From the NCBI GenBank assembly GCA_023382595.1, contig JAHDWB010000001.1, positions 1,054,001 to 1,118,000 on the forward strand: a stretch of DNA of 64,000 bases, in the 5' to 3' direction. The stretch's first letter is position 1. Every line of letters starts with the position of its first letter. Position numbers and translations under genes: made by a program. The notes under the pieces are model-generated. The model saw only the letters and a program-made list of their open reading frames with translations. It was not told the DNA's origin and ran no database searches. Of this stretch, positions 8,050-16,740 are shown in pieces. Source of the stretch: Anaerolineales bacterium (GTDB taxonomy: Bacteria; Chloroflexota; Anaerolineae; Anaerolineales; Villigracilaceae).

Positions 8050-8805
8050 ATGACTCCTCGCAGAAAGACTCCCCTCCGTATCGAAGTGACCGAGACACAT
8101 CAGTGCTCGGTGGATTTGCGTTTACAAATCCTGCACGGTTTGCCTTTCTTTGCCGATCTCCCTCATGCGGATGTTAAGCATGTGAACCACTTATTCCACG
8201 AATATGGATACGCCCCCAACGAAACCATTTGCTTCGCGGGAGATCCCGCCGAGCGCCTCTTCGTGGTGGCAGACGGACGTGTCAAACTGATGCGTCATTC
8301 GCTCTCGGGCAAAAACGTCCTGCTGGATATGTTGACTCCCGGCGAATTTTTCGGTTCGCTCTCCGCCCTGAGCGGGGATGTGTACCCGGATACCGCCGAA
8401 GCCCAGACCCAATCCTGTGTGCTTTCGATCAGCGCCGCCGATTTTCGACACGTGCTGGAAAAACATCCCAAGGTCGCCCTGAAAGTTTTGGAGACCACTG
8501 CTTTGCGATTGCGCGATGCGCAGGAACGCGTCCGACAATTGAGCGCGCTGACGGTCGAGGGACGAGTCGCAAATGTACTGCTTGTCCTGGGAAAAAAGTT
8601 TGGCAGGCGAAGCGACGTAGGCTTGTTGATCGAGGCGCCGCTGACGCGCGACGATTTGGCGGCAATGACTGGCACAACCACTGAGTCCGCCAGCCGTGTG
8701 ATGAGTCAGTTCCAGAAAGACGGCTTGATCCAGACTGGTAGAAAGTGGGTGTCCATTCTTGATCAAAAGGCATTGGAACAAGCCGCCAACGCCGAAGCAG
8801 GCTGA
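8050..8805 (+). CDS. Crp/Fnr-family transcriptional regulator (251 aa)
   Basis: An N-terminal extension of about 30 residues carries a single Cys (THQCSVDLRLQ). It is followed by a cyclic-nucleotide-binding-like barrel (GEFFGSLSALSGD motif), a dimer helix, and a winged helix with LTRDDLAAMTGTTTESASRVMSQF as recognition region. Only one Cys is present, so no 4Fe-4S cluster of the FNR type is expected. ATG at 8050 is used; a TTG at 8032 in frame would add six residues. It lies upstream of an FNR-type promoter that drives the metal chaperone/ATPase genes and may control it. Confidence 0.88.
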   Translation: MTPRRKTPLRIEVTETHQCSVDLRLQILHGLPFFADLPHADVKHVNHLFHEYGYAPNETICFAGDPAERLFVVADGRVKLMRHSLSGKNVLLDMLTPGEFFGSLSALSGDVYPDTAEAQTQSCVLSISAADFRHVLEKHPKVALKVLETTALRLRDAQERVRQLSALTVEGRVANVLLVLGKKFGRRSDVGLLIEAPLTRDDLAAMTGTTTESASRVMSQFQKDGLIQTGRKWVSILDQKALEQAANAEAG

Positions 8806-8829
8806 AATACCACTGACCCCTTCCAACCA

Positions 8830-8860
8830 AGTGCGGATGAAAATCCGCACTTTTTTATTT
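8830..8860 (+). terminator. rho-independent terminator of the Crp gene
   Basis: A perfect 9-bp stem AGTGCGGAT / ATCCGCACT with a GAAA loop is followed by TTTTTATTT, 24 bp after the stop codon. Confidence 0.88.
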
Positions 8861-8871
8861 CATGCACTTAA

Positions 8872-8920
8872 TTGATGTGCATCATGGAACGAATCCCTTC
8901 AGACCGGTATAGTGTGTGTA
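8872..8920 (+). promoter_or_regulatory. FNR-type class II promoter of the metal chaperone/ATPase genes
   Basis: TTGAT-GTGC-ATCAT at 8872-8885 matches 9 of 10 positions of the FNR consensus TTGAT-N4-ATCAA. A -10 hexamer TATAGT lies at 8908-8913. With a start near 8920, the box centre (8878.5) is at -41.5, the standard class II activator position. Confidence 0.72.
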
Positions 8921-8952
8921 CATTCAAATTGAGTATGAAAGGAAACCAAGCC

Positions 8953-9171
8953 ATGAAAAAGACCCTTTTACGCAGTCAGGAACTCTCTTGCCCCTCGTGC
9001 GTCGCAAAGATCGAGGGCGCGCTCAAGGCGCTGGGCGGTGTCAGCGAGGCGAAGGTGTTTTTCAACACGGGCAAGATCGAGGTCCAGCATGACCCGCAGG
9101 TGGTCAATGCCGAAGATCTCGTCAAGGCAGTCAGGTCTGTCGGATACGAAGCACGCGAAGCCATATTCTAA
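8953..9171 (+). CDS. HMA-domain metal chaperone (72 aa)
   Basis: A single ferredoxin-like HMA domain with the metal-binding loop LSCPSCVAKIE and the closing motif VGYEA. It would bind a soft or transition metal (Cu or Zn type) and hand it to the ATPase encoded downstream, whose own N-terminus lacks an HMA domain. ATG at 8953 has GAAAGGAAA upstream. The FNR-type promoter precedes it. Metal identity is not determined by the sequence. Confidence 0.85.
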   Translation: MKKTLLRSQELSCPSCVAKIEGALKALGGVSEAKVFFNTGKIEVQHDPQVVNAEDLVKAVRSVGYEAREAIF

Positions 9172-9181
9172 GTTGACAAAG

Positions 9182-9212
9182 TGGAGAGCGTGAAATTGGT
9201 TCCCGCTCTCCA
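9182..9212 (+). other. intercistronic hairpin
   Basis: A perfect 9-bp stem (TGGAGAGCG with CGCTCTCCA) and a 13-base loop lie between the chaperone and ATPase genes. There is no T run, so it is more likely an mRNA processing or stability element than a terminator. Confidence 0.45.
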
Positions 9213-9299
9213 AAAGACCTGATCGAAGTTATCCACAGATTTTTCACTGAACTTCTTCAATCTGTGAAATCTGCGGAGAAGGTTTGAACGAGGTGCAAT

Positions 9300-11267
9300 A
9301 TGAACAAAATCAAATCGGTATTCTCAAATTTACAACAGCGTCGTAAACTGCTGACCATCATCAGCGGCGCATTGATCCTTATCGCGTTCGGTGCGGATTA
9401 TTTTTTTGACTGGCGGACAATCTTCAATGTGGCGATGATCGGCGCGGCATTGACCGCAGGTTGGGATATTGCCGTGCGTGCCATCGTCAGTTTGCGGAAC
9501 CGTCACATCAGCATCGAACTGCTGGTCACGATCGCCACGCTCGGCGCGCTTTGGATCGGCGAATATTGGGAAGCTGCCGCAGTGACCTTCCTTTTTATCT
9601 TCGGCGCGTATCTTGAAGCGCGCACGCTCAGCCAGACGCGCAAAGTCTTGAGCGGTTTGCTCGATCTCGCGCCGACAACCGCGGTCGTTGTCCGCGACGG
9701 CAAACAAGTGGAAGTGATGCCGAACGAAGTCACATCGGATGAGACCGTGCTGGTCAAGCCCGGTACAAGAGTCCCCGTGGACGGCGAAGTGATAAATGGT
9801 CGCTCTGCGGTGGACGAAAGCACCATCACGGGCGAACCCATACCCGAAGAAAAATCAATCGGCTCCAAAGTCTTCGCGGGAACCATCAACCAAAATGGTT
9901 TACTCAAAGTACGCGCCACAGGCATCGGTGCCGACACCATGCTTGCGCGCATCATCCGCCGCGTCGAGGAAGCGCAGGACGAAAAAGCGCCCACACAGCG
10001 TTTCATCGAACGCTTCGCAAACTGGTATACGCCTTTCATAATCGCGCTCAGCATCGTAACCTATACCATCACACGCAACATCGAACTCGCGCTCACATTG
10101 CTCGTGATCGGCTGCCCAGGCGCGCTTGTCATCTCCACGCCCGTTTCGGTCGTGGCAGGCATCGGACGCGCTGCGAAGAGCGGCATCCTGATCAAAGGCG
10201 GCGAATATCTCGAGAACGCCGGGAAGATTTCCGCACTGGCATTGGATAAGACCGGCACATTGACGCAGGGCAAACCGCGCGTGACGGATGTGATTCCGTT
10301 CGCTTCTTTCTTGGATCCGAACCTGCCCGCCGTTTCTGGAAGTTGGGACTCAGCCCAGGCAACCGTCCTGCATTGGGCGGGCATCGTGGAGGCGGGTTCG
10401 GAGCATCCGCTGGCGCGTTCGATACTATCTGCAGCGGAATCGCTGGGCGAAATCCCCGCAGCACAACATTTCGAAGCGTTCACGGGTCGTGGTGTGCAGG
10501 CGCAATATGCCGGTCACATCATTGGTGTTGGGACGCTTGAATTGATGAGGCAGTTGAAAGTCTCTGTGGACGATCAAGCCCGCGATGTGCTGAACCGCTT
10601 GAAGTCCGAGGGGAAGACCGCTGTGCTGGTCGCACTCGATGGGAGAGTCATTGGCGTGCTCGGCATCGCTGACCCGATCCGTGAAACGACTGCATCAATG
10701 ATTCGCCGCTTGAAAGAGGTTGGGCTGAAGCGAATTGTTATGCTCACCGGCGATGATCGCCTGACCGCGCAAAGCATCGCATGCCAGGCAGGCATTGAAG
10801 ATGTGCGTGCCGAGTTGCTGCCCGATGATAAACTTTCCGCCATTCGTGATCTACAAAAAGATGGTCACGTGGTCGCGATGGTCGGCGACGGAATCAACGA
10901 TGCGCCCGCGCTCGCTGCTGCGGATATTGGCATTGCCATGGGCGCGGCTGGAACCGACATCGCTATTGAAACTGCCGACGTTGCGCTAATGTCCGACGAT
11001 ATGATGAAATTGCCCGAAGCGATTCGTCTGTCGAAAGCCACCCTGCGAAACATCTATCAAAATGTCTTCATCGCGTTGACGACCGTGAGCATATTGCTGC
11101 TGGGCGTGCTGTTCGGGAAAGTCCACATGGCGGGTGGGATGTTGATCCACGAAGCCTCGGTGTTGATCGTCATCGTGAACGGAATGCGGCTGTTGAAAGA
11201 ACAGCCGCATGAAGGCGAAACTCTTCCTTCCTTTTCCATTGCGCCTCAAGCCTCAGCGAGATCATAA
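9300..11267 (+). CDS. P1B-type heavy-metal ATPase with a CPG motif (655 aa)
   Basis: Pumps metal cations across the membrane with ATP. It shows the actuator TGEP (177-180), the phosphorylation site DKTGTLT with Asp316, the hinge GDGINDAPAL, and a C-terminal helix with HEASVLIVIVNGMRLL. The intramembrane metal site reads CPG (272-274) instead of the common CPC or CPH, which leaves one Cys ligand. There is no N-terminal HMA domain; the separate 72-aa chaperone encoded just upstream may replace it. FNR-type control suggests a role in low-oxygen metalloenzyme assembly or detoxification. Substrate is uncertain. Confidence 0.88.
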   Translation: MNKIKSVFSNLQQRRKLLTIISGALILIAFGADYFFDWRTIFNVAMIGAALTAGWDIAVRAIVSLRNRHISIELLVTIATLGALWIGEYWEAAAVTFLFIFGAYLEARTLSQTRKVLSGLLDLAPTTAVVVRDGKQVEVMPNEVTSDETVLVKPGTRVPVDGEVINGRSAVDESTITGEPIPEEKSIGSKVFAGTINQNGLLKVRATGIGADTMLARIIRRVEEAQDEKAPTQRFIERFANWYTPFIIALSIVTYTITRNIELALTLLVIGCPGALVISTPVSVVAGIGRAAKSGILIKGGEYLENAGKISALALDKTGTLTQGKPRVTDVIPFASFLDPNLPAVSGSWDSAQATVLHWAGIVEAGSEHPLARSILSAAESLGEIPAAQHFEAFTGRGVQAQYAGHIIGVGTLELMRQLKVSVDDQARDVLNRLKSEGKTAVLVALDGRVIGVLGIADPIRETTASMIRRLKEVGLKRIVMLTGDDRLTAQSIACQAGIEDVRAELLPDDKLSAIRDLQKDGHVVAMVGDGINDAPALAAADIGIAMGAAGTDIAIETADVALMSDDMMKLPEAIRLSKATLRNIYQNVFIALTTVSILLLGVLFGKVHMAGGMLIHEASVLIVIVNGMRLLKEQPHEGETLPSFSIAPQASARS

Positions 11268-11352
11268 CGTCAATTCTTCAAAGAAGGTTTATCTGCCATC
11301 TCATGATCAGCCTGTGATCTTCAAAGTGTCTGTAGAAAATAGGCAGCTATGA

Positions 11353-11634
11353 TCAACTGGGCTGCCCATTACCCCAATCCAGAGATGAGGCGTTGAAAGA
11401 TAACCTGCGAAACAAAAGCTCCTCTGCGATTGCAACTTCTGCAAAGAGCAATAAACTCGTCAAGCTGGTTGTAATACCTTCGGGGTCCCATTGCCATTGG
11501 ATCCAGCCGAACATTCCAATAATCAACGTGGGGAGCAACATGCGCCCTGTACCGATCAAACCGCTCGCGACAAGTTCACTAAGCCAGCGACAAATCACCG
11601 TTCCAAACAACTCAGCCCGTGATTTTCGCCGCAC
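11353..11634 (-). pseudogene. truncated CPBP-family membrane protease fragment
   Basis: Two hydrophobic stretches are followed by AEVAIAEELLFRRLSF, which matches the EExxxR motif of CPBP (CAAX-protease-like) proteins. The frame ends 18 residues later, whereas the family normally continues for two or three more helices with two further motifs. The start is a GTG without a clear ribosome binding site. It is probably a remnant. The rest of the 11268-11780 gap shows no further gene. Confidence 0.45.
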
Positions 11635-11826
11635 GAGTCGTTATAGTGTGGTGGATGCGGGCTTATATAGGCTAAAATTGTATAGGCCAATCGTTTTTTG
11701 ATTGAAATGCATATTAAACTTAACTCCTTCGTTACAATCCTCGCCTCCTGGCACATAAATTGATTTAAGCATTTTACAAAGTGCGCTTTAATCTGATCGT
11801 TCGTTATGAAAAAGAAGAGGATAATC

Positions 11827-12234
11827 ATGCCCACCCTGACCCGCTGGTTTCTCAAGGCATCGTTGGTTTATTTGATTCTGGCATTATGCGCGGGAATACT
11901 CCTTGCCCTGCCCGGGAACACATTGATCCCCGGCTTGTTCCCGGTCTACATTCATACACTTGCATTTGGCTGGCTGACCCAATTGATATTTGGGGTGGCG
12001 TCATGGATGTTCCCCAAATTCAGCAGCGCCAAGCCACATGGTCACGAATGGCTGGGATGGGCGACCTTCGTTCTTTTGAATGCGGGCTTAGTTCTGCGGG
12101 TTATCTTTGAACCGCTTCACAGCAAGACACCCACTACATTCAGCGGTTGGATTCTGGTTGGCTCTGCGCTTCTGCAATGGCTGGCGGGCTTAGCCTTTGT
12201 TGCGAATACATGGTCGCGGGTCAGGGAGAGATAA
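11827..12234 (+). CDS. four-helix NnrS/oxidase-like membrane protein A (135 aa)
   Basis: Four hydrophobic helices with a conserved start (MPTLTRWFLKASLVYL) and a His-bearing helix (YIHTLAFGWLTQLIFGVASWMFPK). The H-x6-G-x7-G-x3-MFP pattern resembles one heme-binding helix of the 392-aa protein at 878-2056. The ATG at 11827 was preferred over an upstream ATG because AGAGGA precedes it and the start then aligns with the next gene's product. It is followed directly by its paralogue. Heme binding and a role in nitrogen-oxide respiration are inferred. Confidence 0.68.
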   Translation: MPTLTRWFLKASLVYLILALCAGILLALPGNTLIPGLFPVYIHTLAFGWLTQLIFGVASWMFPKFSSAKPHGHEWLGWATFVLLNAGLVLRVIFEPLHSKTPTTFSGWILVGSALLQWLAGLAFVANTWSRVRER

Positions 12235-12639
12235 ATGCCGCGCCTGAGCGTATACTTTATTCGTGCATCCTTGATATACCTTGCTTTGGGATTTACAGTT
12301 GGGGGAGGTTTATTGGCAAACAAGGGAGTGGTGTTCATGCCGGCGATCTGGGCATTTCTGTCCATGCATATAGAGTTTTCCTTTGTGGGATGGATGGTCC
12401 AGCATGCAATGGGAGTTGCATTTTGGATCCTGCCTCGCTTCCCGACTCGTCCGATCCGCGGGGACGAACGATTGAGTTGGCTCGCCTTTTTCCTTGTGAA
12501 CCTTGGCATCTGGTTGGTGGTATTACAGATCGTCACCCGGGTCGAATGGCTGGCTTTGGTTGGAAGAGTAGTTGAACTGCTGGCGATTGGATTATTCGCG
12601 GTCGGAAATTGGCGGCGCATAAAACCGCTCAGCTCATAA
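12235..12639 (+). CDS. four-helix NnrS/oxidase-like membrane protein B (134 aa)
   Basis: It starts immediately after the TAA of protein A (TAAATG) and shares its layout: MPRLSVYFIRASLIYLALG, then a His-bearing helix (MHIEFSFVGWMVQHAMGVAFWILPR) and two more helices. The pair look like tandem duplicates that could assemble as a heterodimer equal to a longer NnrS-like protein. A second His (QHAM) is present here and missing in A. Confidence 0.68.
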   Translation: MPRLSVYFIRASLIYLALGFTVGGGLLANKGVVFMPAIWAFLSMHIEFSFVGWMVQHAMGVAFWILPRFPTRPIRGDERLSWLAFFLVNLGIWLVVLQIVTRVEWLALVGRVVELLAIGLFAVGNWRRIKPLSS

Positions 12640-12712
12640 TATACAGGAATGGGGATAAAATCCCTGTTGGTCAATAGTTGTAATACTTCAGCATCAAAGG
12701 ACAGTTACCGAG

Positions 12713-13087
12713 ATGAAAATCAAAGCGGCAAATACAATTTTATATTGCAAAAAGTGGCATGAGACAGTTGCCTTTTACCGAAATGGGATCAACTTGCTGG
12801 TACTTTCTTCCAATGACTGGTTTGTAGAGTTCAAGTTGAATGAAGCGGCGCGTTTGAGCGTTGCCAATGAGTCCCGAACAACCGTAAAGAGCGGGGATGG
12901 AAAAGGCGTCACGATCAGCCTGCAGGTGGCGGATGTTAAACAGGTTCAGGCTGCGTTGACGGAAGCAGGTATAGTCTCCACACCGATCAAGGAGGTCTGG
13001 GGTTCACAAGCGATCTATGTGCATGATCCCGAAGGGAACCGTCTTGAGTTTTGGGAGGGGCGGGCAAAAGTGGAGCGTAGAGATTGA
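12713..13087 (+). CDS. VOC-superfamily (glyoxalase/bleomycin-resistance-like) protein (124 aa)
   Basis: Shows the beta-alpha-beta-beta-beta VOC pattern, with ANTILYCKKWHETVAFYR at the N-terminus and the diagnostic VHDPEGNRLEFWE near the end, where the Glu is a typical metal ligand. AAAGGA lies upstream of the ATG at some distance. The substrate cannot be predicted. It sits at the right end of the respiratory region and has no obvious operon partner. Confidence 0.85.
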   Translation: MKIKAANTILYCKKWHETVAFYRNGINLLVLSSNDWFVEFKLNEAARLSVANESRTTVKSGDGKGVTISLQVADVKQVQAALTEAGIVSTPIKEVWGSQAIYVHDPEGNRLEFWEGRAKVERRD

Positions 13088-13404
13088 CCTCTGGTGTACT
13101 ACGTTTGATGCCATGCGCAAAATTAGTCGATCAGTAGCGAAAGAATGGAAGGACAGTTACATTAACTTGCTCTGGTATAGCTCCAAGAAGTGTTGAATGA
13201 AAATTTAATTCGTTTATGTTATAAGGCACATTCAATGATCGCCTGTTGAGGGCAATATAATGGTATCAAAATATTTAACGACCTGTTTTTTCTGGATTGT
13301 TATTGAATACCGGGGAGTAAATCTTATTCCATCCACCACTTACCGTGGCACAATGCTTCTAATGTGTAAAAAAAACATGCTCATGCATCAACGGGCTGAT
13401 TAAC
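13088..13404. other. 317-bp intergenic stretch
   Basis: AT-richer than its surroundings. No convincing ORF, RNA gene or terminator was seen. It marks the change from the respiratory region to the accessory island. Confidence 0.4.
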
Positions 13405-13812
13405 TTATGCGTTTTTCAGCCAGTCTATAAACTCCCGTCCTGTAATAATGGGAATGGAGCGAAATTGTTTGATGGCAAGCAGATGGCTATCCCCGCTAAC
13501 AATGAAATCAACTTTCCCCGAAACCGCGGCTTCGAGAAATCTATCGTCTTTTGGATCGTCCTCGATAAATCGGATCTCTTCTTCAGGAACAACAAACTCG
13601 GAGAACTGATAGATATAGCGGGTAATTTTGTCAATAGTTTCCTGTTTTAAGTTGAACTTGGGACGATTGAGGACTTCAAAATATTCACTGATCACATCGG
13701 TTGTGACTACAACCGTGAATTTCTTTTCGTCCTACTTCTCTTGAATCAAAACCAGCGCACCGCCCAACACGCTGGAAATGATGATATTTGTATCGAGAAC
13801 AACCCGCTTCAT
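13405..13812 (-). pseudogene. PIN-domain toxin interrupted by an in-frame TAG
   Basis: From ATG at 13812 the frame reads MKRVVLDTNIIISSVLGGAL.., the standard PIN start with the first acidic residue (Asp7). It meets TAG at 13732-13734 after 26 codons and continues without further stops through FIEDDPKDDRFLEAA, VDFIVSGDSHLL and IITGREFIDWL. These hold the remaining PIN acidic residues. A TGG-to-TAG change (Trp) would explain it. An antitoxin-like gene overlaps the start by ATGA. The toxin is probably inactive, unless the codon is read through. Confidence 0.75.
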
Positions 13813-14039
13813 TTGCCGTCTCGCACGGCGCGAATTTCTGCGTCAATGTCTGCCTGGGTGATGTTATTCGCTTCTGCTGTCGCGCGGGCATCCTGCAAGG
13901 CTTCTTTGAAATCTTTGATGATTTTCTCTTCGTTGGGAAGGCTGATTTTCAGGAAACGGATAAATGCCAGTACATCCGCCTGACGGGATTCTGGCAGGGT
14001 GGAAATTTCACGTAGGAGAGTTTGTTCAAAAGTGGTCAT
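13809..14039 (-). CDS. antitoxin-like protein of the PIN pair (76 aa)
   Basis: A small, mostly helical, charged protein (MTTFEQTLLREISTLPESRQADVLAF..) directly upstream of the PIN gene and overlapping it by ATGA, the usual order for VapBC-like pairs. AGGTGA precedes the ATG. The N-terminal helix with LPESRQADVLAFIRFLK resembles short antitoxins that follow a DNA-binding fold. No firm family can be assigned. It appears intact although the toxin is broken. Confidence 0.65.
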   Translation of the reverse strand: MTTFEQTLLREISTLPESRQADVLAFIRFLKISLPNEEKIIKDFKEALQDARATAEANNITQADIDAEIRAVRDGK

Positions 14040-14420
14040 GGGTCACCTCATTGGTAATTAAACAACTTCATGTCATTGTTTGGAGCAAACAACGAAGCAG
14101 TTGCCCCTCTGTCCTATAAGTTTCGACACCAGACAGCAGGATGGATTTGATTTCTGAATTATTCACGATCTACCCTTTTCAGTATTCGAACCCCTTGCAC
14201 CAGACGGTCTCAATTGATCACCAGTGCTTGTGGAAACATGCATCATATCAATAATTATATCTTGTATATTATGTGGTATGGGGATTGGCGGATTTCGATC
14301 AGATATTGTGTAAATCCTGTATTGATTAAATTTTCTTTTGTGCTATAACACGTAAATCAAAAACCGCAAGATTGAGCAGAATTAAAAGCCCGATGCCCGT
14401 AAGTCTGCGGTCCAAGATTG
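14040..14420. other. AT-rich spacer before the tRNA fragment
   Basis: About 380 bases with no gene. It ends in sequence that leads into a partial tRNA. No 5' tRNA half was found in it. Confidence 0.4.
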
Positions 14421-14459
14421 ACACTCATACCCCGAAGTCACAGGTTCGAGTCCTGTCCC
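14421..14459 (+). pseudogene. 3' fragment of a tRNA-fMet-like gene
   Basis: The stretch has an anticodon loop with CAT (CTCATA), a CCCGAAG 3' stem, and a complete T arm ACAGG-TTCGAGT-CCTGT followed by CCC. This matches the 3' half of initiator tRNA-Met. No matching 5' half or acceptor strand lies upstream. It is a fragment, as left by integration at a tRNA gene. Confidence 0.6.
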
Positions 14460-14506
14460 ATAACTACGCAAGAACGTATCGATATTATGCGTTCTTGCGT
14501 AGTTAT
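14460..14506 (+). terminator. 17-bp perfect hairpin next to the tRNA fragment
   Basis: Left arm 14460-14476 and right arm 14490-14506 are perfect 17-base complements with a 13-base loop. TATT follows on the plus strand. It lies between the tRNA fragment and the end of the minus-strand pilus-type operon. A terminator or a junction structure is possible. Confidence 0.6.
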
Positions 14507-14512
14507 TATTAC

Positions 14513-15712
14513 CTATCGTCCCGGCCAGCCGATCTGCCCCTGCCCTTCACGCACCGCCCAATAGATGATCCCGCCCCAATTCCAGGATCGCTGATATTGC
14601 GGGTTGCTGATGCTCCCGCCCTCATCCATGCGCCGCAGGGTCAGGTTGTTGTCCCAGAAGGCATCGGGCGTGCCATCGTTATTCAGGTCCGCCATCAATG
14701 CCGCCGGCAGGTCCGCCACAGCCATTGGCGGGATTTCGCCGCCGCTGGAAAAGGATCGCCATTCATAGCCAGTGATTCCACGATGACCGGTCCCGCCGCC
14801 GCAGTTGTAATTACCGTTGCCGTTTGGTCCGGGCAGGCAGCCCTCGATGGCTTCGTACTCCTGATAACGCAGTTCCCAATACAACTTGTACGGCGCGCGT
14901 CCGTAGCCCGCGAACAAAGGCATATCGCCGGGGAGTTCATCCAATCCACTGACGCTGCCGGCAAGCGTGCCCGCTCCCACAGTCGGATGGGAGGGCACAT
15001 CCCATTGAATGGATTGCATCGCGCCTGCGGGCAGCATCAGATCGCCGATGTGTGACAGGGTCACGAACATCGGTCCCGCCGGGCGCAAGGTCAGGATCAG
15101 ACGCAGGTTCCGCCAGTCGCCAACCTGTGGATGAATGGGCGATCCGCCGCCGTTGGCGATGTAATTCACACCGCCCGAGTCGGAAGACTCCGGCAGCCCT
15201 CCATTTCGAATAAAGGTCTGCCAGCGCACCAGGGTGGCGGGATAGGGGCGCACATCAAGATAAATTTCGGGGAACGTGACGCGCGCGCTCACATTCCAAC
15301 TGCTGTTGGTACAGGTGATGCCGCCGGCACCAACGGAGAAGGTCGTGCAGGGATGCTGTGGCGGGGTGGTTGGTTCCTGCAAACTGCACGGGATGGTGGC
15401 AGGCTGTTCCCACACGTGCAGGATTTGTCCCGTGCAATTGTCGACCCGGATGGGAAAGGCTGTGCAGGTACTACTGGCCTCGTCATAGGCGGTGACCCGC
15501 CATGCCATGTGACTACCGGGCGTACAGACACCTCCATCATTGTCGTTCCCACCACCGCCATCATCATCGTCTCCATCATTGCCTCCACCGGTTGTGCAAA
15601 TGATGCTGCCATCCGGCTGGAAGGAGCAGGAGGGAGGGGATTGCGCCAAAACGGTTGATGGGTGCAGGCTAATCAGGACGATCAACAGGAGCAGCAGGCT
15701 GAAATTTTTCAT
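14513..15712 (-). CDS. secreted protein at the end of the Tad/Flp operon (399 aa)
   Basis: An N-terminal signal peptide (MKNFSLLLLLIVLISLHPSTVLAQ) precedes a Cys-containing region with an Asp/Gly/Asn-rich linker (residues about 42-62). A large extracellular part contains many Cys, Trp and aromatic residues, and near residue 340 a Ca-binding-like segment DLNNDGTPD. There is no clear enzymatic motif. It overlaps the previous gene by ATGA and ends a six-gene minus-strand operon with Flp pilin and TadE/G-like genes. A surface adhesin or minor component is a reasonable guess. Confidence 0.72.
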   Translation of the reverse strand: MKNFSLLLLLIVLISLHPSTVLAQSPPSCSFQPDGSIICTTGGGNDGDDDDGGGGNDNDGGVCTPGSHMAWRVTAYDEASSTCTAFPIRVDNCTGQILHVWEQPATIPCSLQEPTTPPQHPCTTFSVGAGGITCTNSSWNVSARVTFPEIYLDVRPYPATLVRWQTFIRNGGLPESSDSGGVNYIANGGGSPIHPQVGDWRNLRLILTLRPAGPMFVTLSHIGDLMLPAGAMQSIQWDVPSHPTVGAGTLAGSVSGLDELPGDMPLFAGYGRAPYKLYWELRYQEYEAIEGCLPGPNGNGNYNCGGGTGHRGITGYEWRSFSSGGEIPPMAVADLPAALMADLNNDGTPDAFWDNNLTLRRMDEGGSISNPQYQRSWNWGGIIYWAVREGQGQIGWPGR

Positions 15713-16725
15713 GGCGCCGCTCCGGAAAGTATGGAAAGAATATAGTTTTTTTCATTTTCCTGCGTGGAGGACTGCCAGTTTTCCGGCAGTGGTTGCATGT
15801 CAAGATGATGGGTGTTGCTCAGCCACTTGGCATCCCAGGGCTGGGAGTCGTACAAGGTCGCTACGATCAGGCGGTCGCTTACGTTTTCCTCTGCATTGGT
15901 GATCTCCAACTTCGGCTCCGTCTGCGTGCCCAGCCAGACCCACTGCTCATCGCCCAGATACCCAAAGAGCAGAAAGGAGCGCATGGGCGTGGCAGGCGAT
16001 ATGTACATGTGATCATTCAACGCATAAAGGATGTGAGTGTTCTCGGCATCCTCCACCACCAGACAGATCACGGGATAATCACCGCCCCAGACTTCAACAC
16101 GATTGCCTTCAACAGAGGATGTTTCGAAGCAGCCGCGCAGGGCATAGGTTATAGCGGGTTCGCCGCGTTCATTCAAGCGCCATTCCCTGAACTCGGGATG
16201 GGGCGGGATGAAGCTGACCGGCACGTCCACACGTTCATTTGCATGTTTCGGGATCATCACGGTTTCCATCTGGCGCATGGGCATCTGTGTGAAGCCAAGC
16301 AGTTCGGTGGCTTCGGCGCGGCTGTAGCCTTGCCGGACCGCCAACGCCCAGGCAACGGTCTTCTCCAGCCCTTGGTAGACACAGGCGGGCTGGATGACGT
16401 GGTAGTTCTCGCTGATGAAGGTCGGCGTCAGGGACCATGCGTTTGGATCGGTCGGGCAGCCAAACGCATCGGTTCCACCGTCTGGCTTGGTCACAAGGGT
16501 GTCCGTTGCATCCCGCTCCACCGTCTGTGTCGGGAGGGTGACTGCTTCCGGCACGGCGTGTACGCGGCTCATCACCAGATGACGGTTCAGCCCCGCCATA
16601 CCACCGGTAATGGACACCAGCAGCAGGAGCATGCCAGCGACGATGGTATAGAGGCGCGGTTGTCTTTTTCCAGCCAGGTCTAGATAGGTCAATCCATCCA
16701 GGATCGTTTTCAATAGTGGGTTCAT
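15709..16725 (-). CDS. single-pass membrane protein of the Tad/Flp operon (338 aa)
   Basis: One membrane helix near residues 26-45 is preceded by a basic cytosolic start, giving a type II-like topology. The long outside part has Cys residues and no recognised domain. It overlaps the next gene by ATGA and follows the TadG-like gene after 15 bp. It belongs with the pilus-type genes by context only. Confidence 0.7.
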   Translation of the reverse strand: MNPLLKTILDGLTYLDLAGKRQPRLYTIVAGMLLLLVSITGGMAGLNRHLVMSRVHAVPEAVTLPTQTVERDATDTLVTKPDGGTDAFGCPTDPNAWSLTPTFISENYHVIQPACVYQGLEKTVAWALAVRQGYSRAEATELLGFTQMPMRQMETVMIPKHANERVDVPVSFIPPHPEFREWRLNERGEPAITYALRGCFETSSVEGNRVEVWGGDYPVICLVVEDAENTHILYALNDHMYISPATPMRSFLLFGYLGDEQWVWLGTQTEPKLEITNAEENVSDRLIVATLYDSQPWDAKWLSNTHHLDMQPLPENWQSSTQENEKNYILSILSGAAP

Positions 16726-16740
16726 TCTTCTCCAAAAAAA

